63,777 nt of DNA from Cristatella mucedo (lineage: Eukaryota > Bryozoa > Phylactolaemata > Cristatellidae). The notes beneath the pieces were generated by a model. That model had not been told where the DNA came from. It ran no database searches and saw only the letters and a list, made by a program, of their open reading frames with translations. A program made the translations under genes and the position numbers. The number at the start of each line of letters is the position of its first letter. Within the stretch, counting starts at the first letter, position 1. Below are positions 60,637 to 63,777 of the stretch, one piece after another. The stretch spans positions 1-63,777 of the forward strand of contig WPIO01000379.1 of assembly GCA_009760855.2 (NCBI GenBank). The letters are read 5' to 3'.

Positions 60637-63100
60637 ATCTGACCACATGCAGGTCTCATTCAATTAACATTGTGTGCCCACCTCCTCCTCTAAAATTACC
60701 TGTGAATCGCGAAACCTCAAGACCCTTGACATCGATGCTGTCCTTGCGAGAATATTTGCTTCATCTCTGCTGCTCAGTAGTCCCTCCGATCTGTCATCAT
60801 TGGTAGATAGCTACAACACGACGCTAGCTGACACGTTCGACGAGTTTGCATCTCTGACAAAGCTCACTGTGCATCCTCGCCCAGACGGCCTATGGTTTAC
60901 CACAGACATTAAACTAGCCAGGTCTACTAAGCGAAAGCTTGAAAAAGCATACAAAAGACCTGGACTGACTGTGCATCGACAGGCATATGAAGACTACTGT
61001 AGGTCGTACCAATCGATCCTAGCAAAGGCTAAGTCTAGCTTCTATAAAAAACCTTGTTGGATCACAGATGCACAATCCAAAAATGCTGATGTCAACGATC
61101 AACTATCTCCTCAACCGCTCCCAGATTAGCTCCTTACCTGATGATACTTCTGATGATCGAGCCGATTGCTTCTCTCAATTGTTTGTGCAGAAGATAGACA
61201 AGATTAGGGAATCCACCCCTGCAATGACAACATCCCAAATAAAATGCTGTTCCCCAATTCCTGGCTGCACCTCAATGTCTAAATATAAGCAGGTCACTAC
61301 TAATCTAGTCCTGAAGTTCGTATCCCAATCGAAGTAGACAACAAGTCCTCTGGACCCTATTCCCACTGTCCTGCTCCTATGCTGCATCGATCTGCTGCTG
61401 CCATGGATAACTAACACCATAAATATGTCATTAGCCTTAGGTAATGTCCAAGCACCTTTCAAAAAAGCTATAGTAAGGCCGCTTCTCAAGAAAGAGACAC
61501 TAGAGGAAGAGTACTTGAGCAACTACCACCCAGTCTTCCTTCTACCATTCCTATCAAAGACACTGGAATAAGTTGTGGCGAACGAGCTGAACTCATATAT
61601 CGAAACTTCAAATCTTGCTAGCTAAGTTCCAGTCTGGCTTTAGAGCTAATCACTCCACAGAGTCGGCATTGCTTAGTGTATACAACGACCTGCTTAGGAA
61701 TGCAGACATGGGTTGAGTGTCTCTGCTTGTTTCTCGATCTTTCGGCAGCTTTTCATACCGTCGATCACAAAGTTCTTCTAGAGCGCCTCTCATCTCGCCT
61801 GGGCATCACTGGCACTGCTCTGCAGTGGTTCAGGTCCTACCTCAATGGGAGACTCCAGAGTATTGACGTGAATGGACAAAGATCATCAGAGGTACATCTG
61901 AAATATGGAGAACCTCAGGGCTTCGTGTTAGGTCCGAATATTTTCACGGTTTGTACTCTCTCTCTCTCTCTCTCTCTTGCTGATGTTATTGCCAAGCACA
62001 ATCTAGGCTTTCTCTTCCGTGCGAATGACACTCAGTTGTAGCTTTGATTTGATCTCTCCCAGCCTTCGAACACCTCGAACTCTTTAAACTCAGTCGTGTA
62101 TTGATGACATCCACACATGAATGCCAGCAAATTTTCTAAAGCTAAAAGATGATAAAACTAACTTACTAGTTATGGGCAAACCGAGTGTGATTCGGAGATT
62201 GGAAAGGCTGACGCTCAAAGTTGGCTCTGCCGGCATATCTCCTGTTGAATCAGCTCGAAATCTAGGTTTCATGTTACAAAATGACCCCTCGTTAGACGAC
62301 CAAATCAGCTCAACAGTCAAATCTGCCTACTTTCAGCTACTTAACATTGCTAAATTCGGGCTTGTTTAGATAAAGATACCACGTCTAAGTTGGTCCATGC
62401 ATTCGTGACATCCCGTCTCGACTTCTGCAACTCACTGCTCATTGGCCTACCGGCATGTGCGATCAGGCGATTGCAGCTAGTGCAAAACTCAGCAGGTAGG
62501 CCTGTCTGTCGGGAGCGTGGTAGCTGCCACGTCACACCACTTCTAGCCAACCTGCATTGGCTACCAGTCAAGCAACGGATTGACTTCAAGGTTTTGTCGC
62601 TCATTTTTAGTTCAATTCATTCTCTGGCTGCAGTTTATCTCTCTGATCTACTCTCCCACCAGGCCAAGTTTTGTACCACCTGCTTTTCGAATCTAACAGT
62701 CTACCAATACCTCGTACAAACATAAAATCCTTTGGAGACCGTGCATTTAGTTCGCATGCTCCCAAAGCCTGGAACTCCCTCCCAACTTGCTTCAGAACAT
62801 CCCCTGACTTGACCACATTTAAAAAGCACTTAAAACACATCCATTTAGGATAGTATTTAGTGGGTCCCTGTGATTCGTCCTTCATTTGCCTATGCGTGCT
62901 GACACTGTGCATTCTGCCACTAACCACATTGGCATGCTGACCCAGTGCATGTCACCCCTAGCCATATTTTTCATGTTGTTTATCAAGCGTGATATTACTC
63001 ACTATTCAATTGCATTTCCCATTGCAGAAAATGTAAAGCGCCTTGAGAGAGATTGATTTCTCTGAGGGCGCTTTATCATGTGAATTATTAGTATTAATGT
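60637..63100 (+). pseudogene. LINE-A copy, endonuclease end to 3' tail
   Basis: Starts near the end of the endonuclease ('atctgaccacatgcaggtct'), with linker at 60674-61129 (YEDYCRSYQSILAKAKSSFY), RT at 61430-62041, thumb at 62121-62369, C-terminus at 62390-62860 and tail at 63030-63100. A (CT)n expansion (61958-61978) lies in the RT, and the catalytic FYADDTQ has become FRANDTQ. Stops at several points. Confidence 0.88.
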
Positions 63101-63509
63101 TATTAGCTTCGCCTTCCAAAACCAATCGAAAAGTAGGAAAGTGTGACGCAAACTGCAACAATTCTTGGAAATGCAATAGAACCTCAAACCTAAGCGACTT
63201 AATGTTCAGCAACTTAATGACCTTTTATCAACCAACCAACTTATATAAAGTAAAACCTCGGAATTAAAAACAGCCGTTCATTTAGCAGTAGAAGTGCTTT
63301 AGGGGCTGCCAGTTTCACTTTCGAAGAATGATACCGAATTGTCTGCTGGACGAAATAAGTCGATAGTATTTGCCATCAAGTCTGAGTTTATTTTTCGCTG
63401 TTTCCCATGGTCTTTTATATTAGGAGTGCAATATTGTGCAACTAATATTGAAACAAATCTGCCTGTGCCGTATTTTGTTTCAGCGAGTTTATCACCGACT
63501 CCTCCCATT
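63101..63509. other. Unassigned
   Basis: No recognisable gene or repeat. Confidence 0.3.
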
Positions 63510-63668
63510 TTTAGTTGCATGAGATGAAGTCTGATGGCTGCCGAATGCCTACCGAAAGCCGCTTAGGCTGTGAGTTCACTATTCAAAACTCTACTGTGTA
63601 ACACCTATATAGTCTTTGTGGCTTTGTCGAGTTACAGATGGAGATAAATTACATTACATTACATCTCG
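63510..63668 (+). mobile_element. LINE-B 3' end fragment
   Basis: 5'-truncated LINE-B ending 'gagataaattacattacatt'. The ATTAC tail units are clear (63648-63665). No feature is recognised in the remaining 110 bp to the end of the window. Confidence 0.85.
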
Positions 63669-63777
63669 TACCATGCATAGAAATAAAAAAGATTGCACCC
63701 ATACCTCATTCTGCAGGACATCGGTGTTGTCAGACATTCCGGTGATAAAAATAGTAATAATAATACTAAAAATATGT

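Overview
The window looks like intergenic and intronic nuclear DNA from an animal, probably an invertebrate. The evidence is spliced coding sequence, dense decayed non-LTR retrotransposons, tRNA-derived SINEs, a SPIN-like hAT relic and long microsatellites. Nothing in it is bacterial: there are no operons, no rRNA and no CRISPR array. The species cannot be named from the sequence alone.

Only one host gene is recognisable: a GT10 alpha-1,3-fucosyltransferase on the minus strand, with exons at 40725-41442 and 44766-45307. Its 3.3 kb intron holds a degenerate telomere-like TTTAGGG array and about 180 bp of (TA)n. The two exons join in phase. The true 5' end (start codon) is not visible and is probably on an upstream exon.

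Most of the rest is made of two LINE families. Both have a single endonuclease plus reverse transcriptase reading frame of the CR1/L2 type. LINE-A ends in a conserved 3' stem-loop followed by (ATT)n; LINE-B ends in (ATTAC)n. Longer LINE-A copies lie at 30370-34545, 57330-60636 and 60637-63100. Longer LINE-B copies lie at 2550-6330 (-), 24648-28320 (-) and 53615-57125 (+). Every copy carries stops and frameshifts, and many are nested in one another.

Two SINE families are present. S1 has copies at 7267-7451, 22713-22868, 35401-35490 and 52791-52950. S2 has copies at 9762-9893, 22588-22712 and 52665-52980. S2 has a tRNA-like head and a tail that matches the LINE-A 3' stem-loop, so LINE-A probably mobilised it.

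A direct tandem segmental duplication accounts for 5976-13412 and 15078-19498. Several later insertions and a deletion distinguish the two copies. Between them lies a 1.4 kb AT-rich island (about 13411-14830) with decayed, foreign-looking coding frames, one of which resembles the C-terminal tail of a Polinton/virus-type integrase.

By region: 0-2.2 kb LINE fragments and GC-richer unknown DNA; 2.2-2.5 kb (GA)n; 2.5-6.3 kb LINE-B; 6-19.5 kb tandem duplication and AT island; 20-21.5 kb LINE fragments; 22-24 kb SINEs; 24.6-28.3 kb LINE-B with a nested LINE-A; 28-35 kb LINE-A composite with the hAT relic; 35-40.7 kb mostly unknown; 40.7-45.4 kb fucosyltransferase; 45-53 kb LINE-A fragments and microsatellites; 53.6-63.7 kb LINE-B followed by two LINE-A copies.
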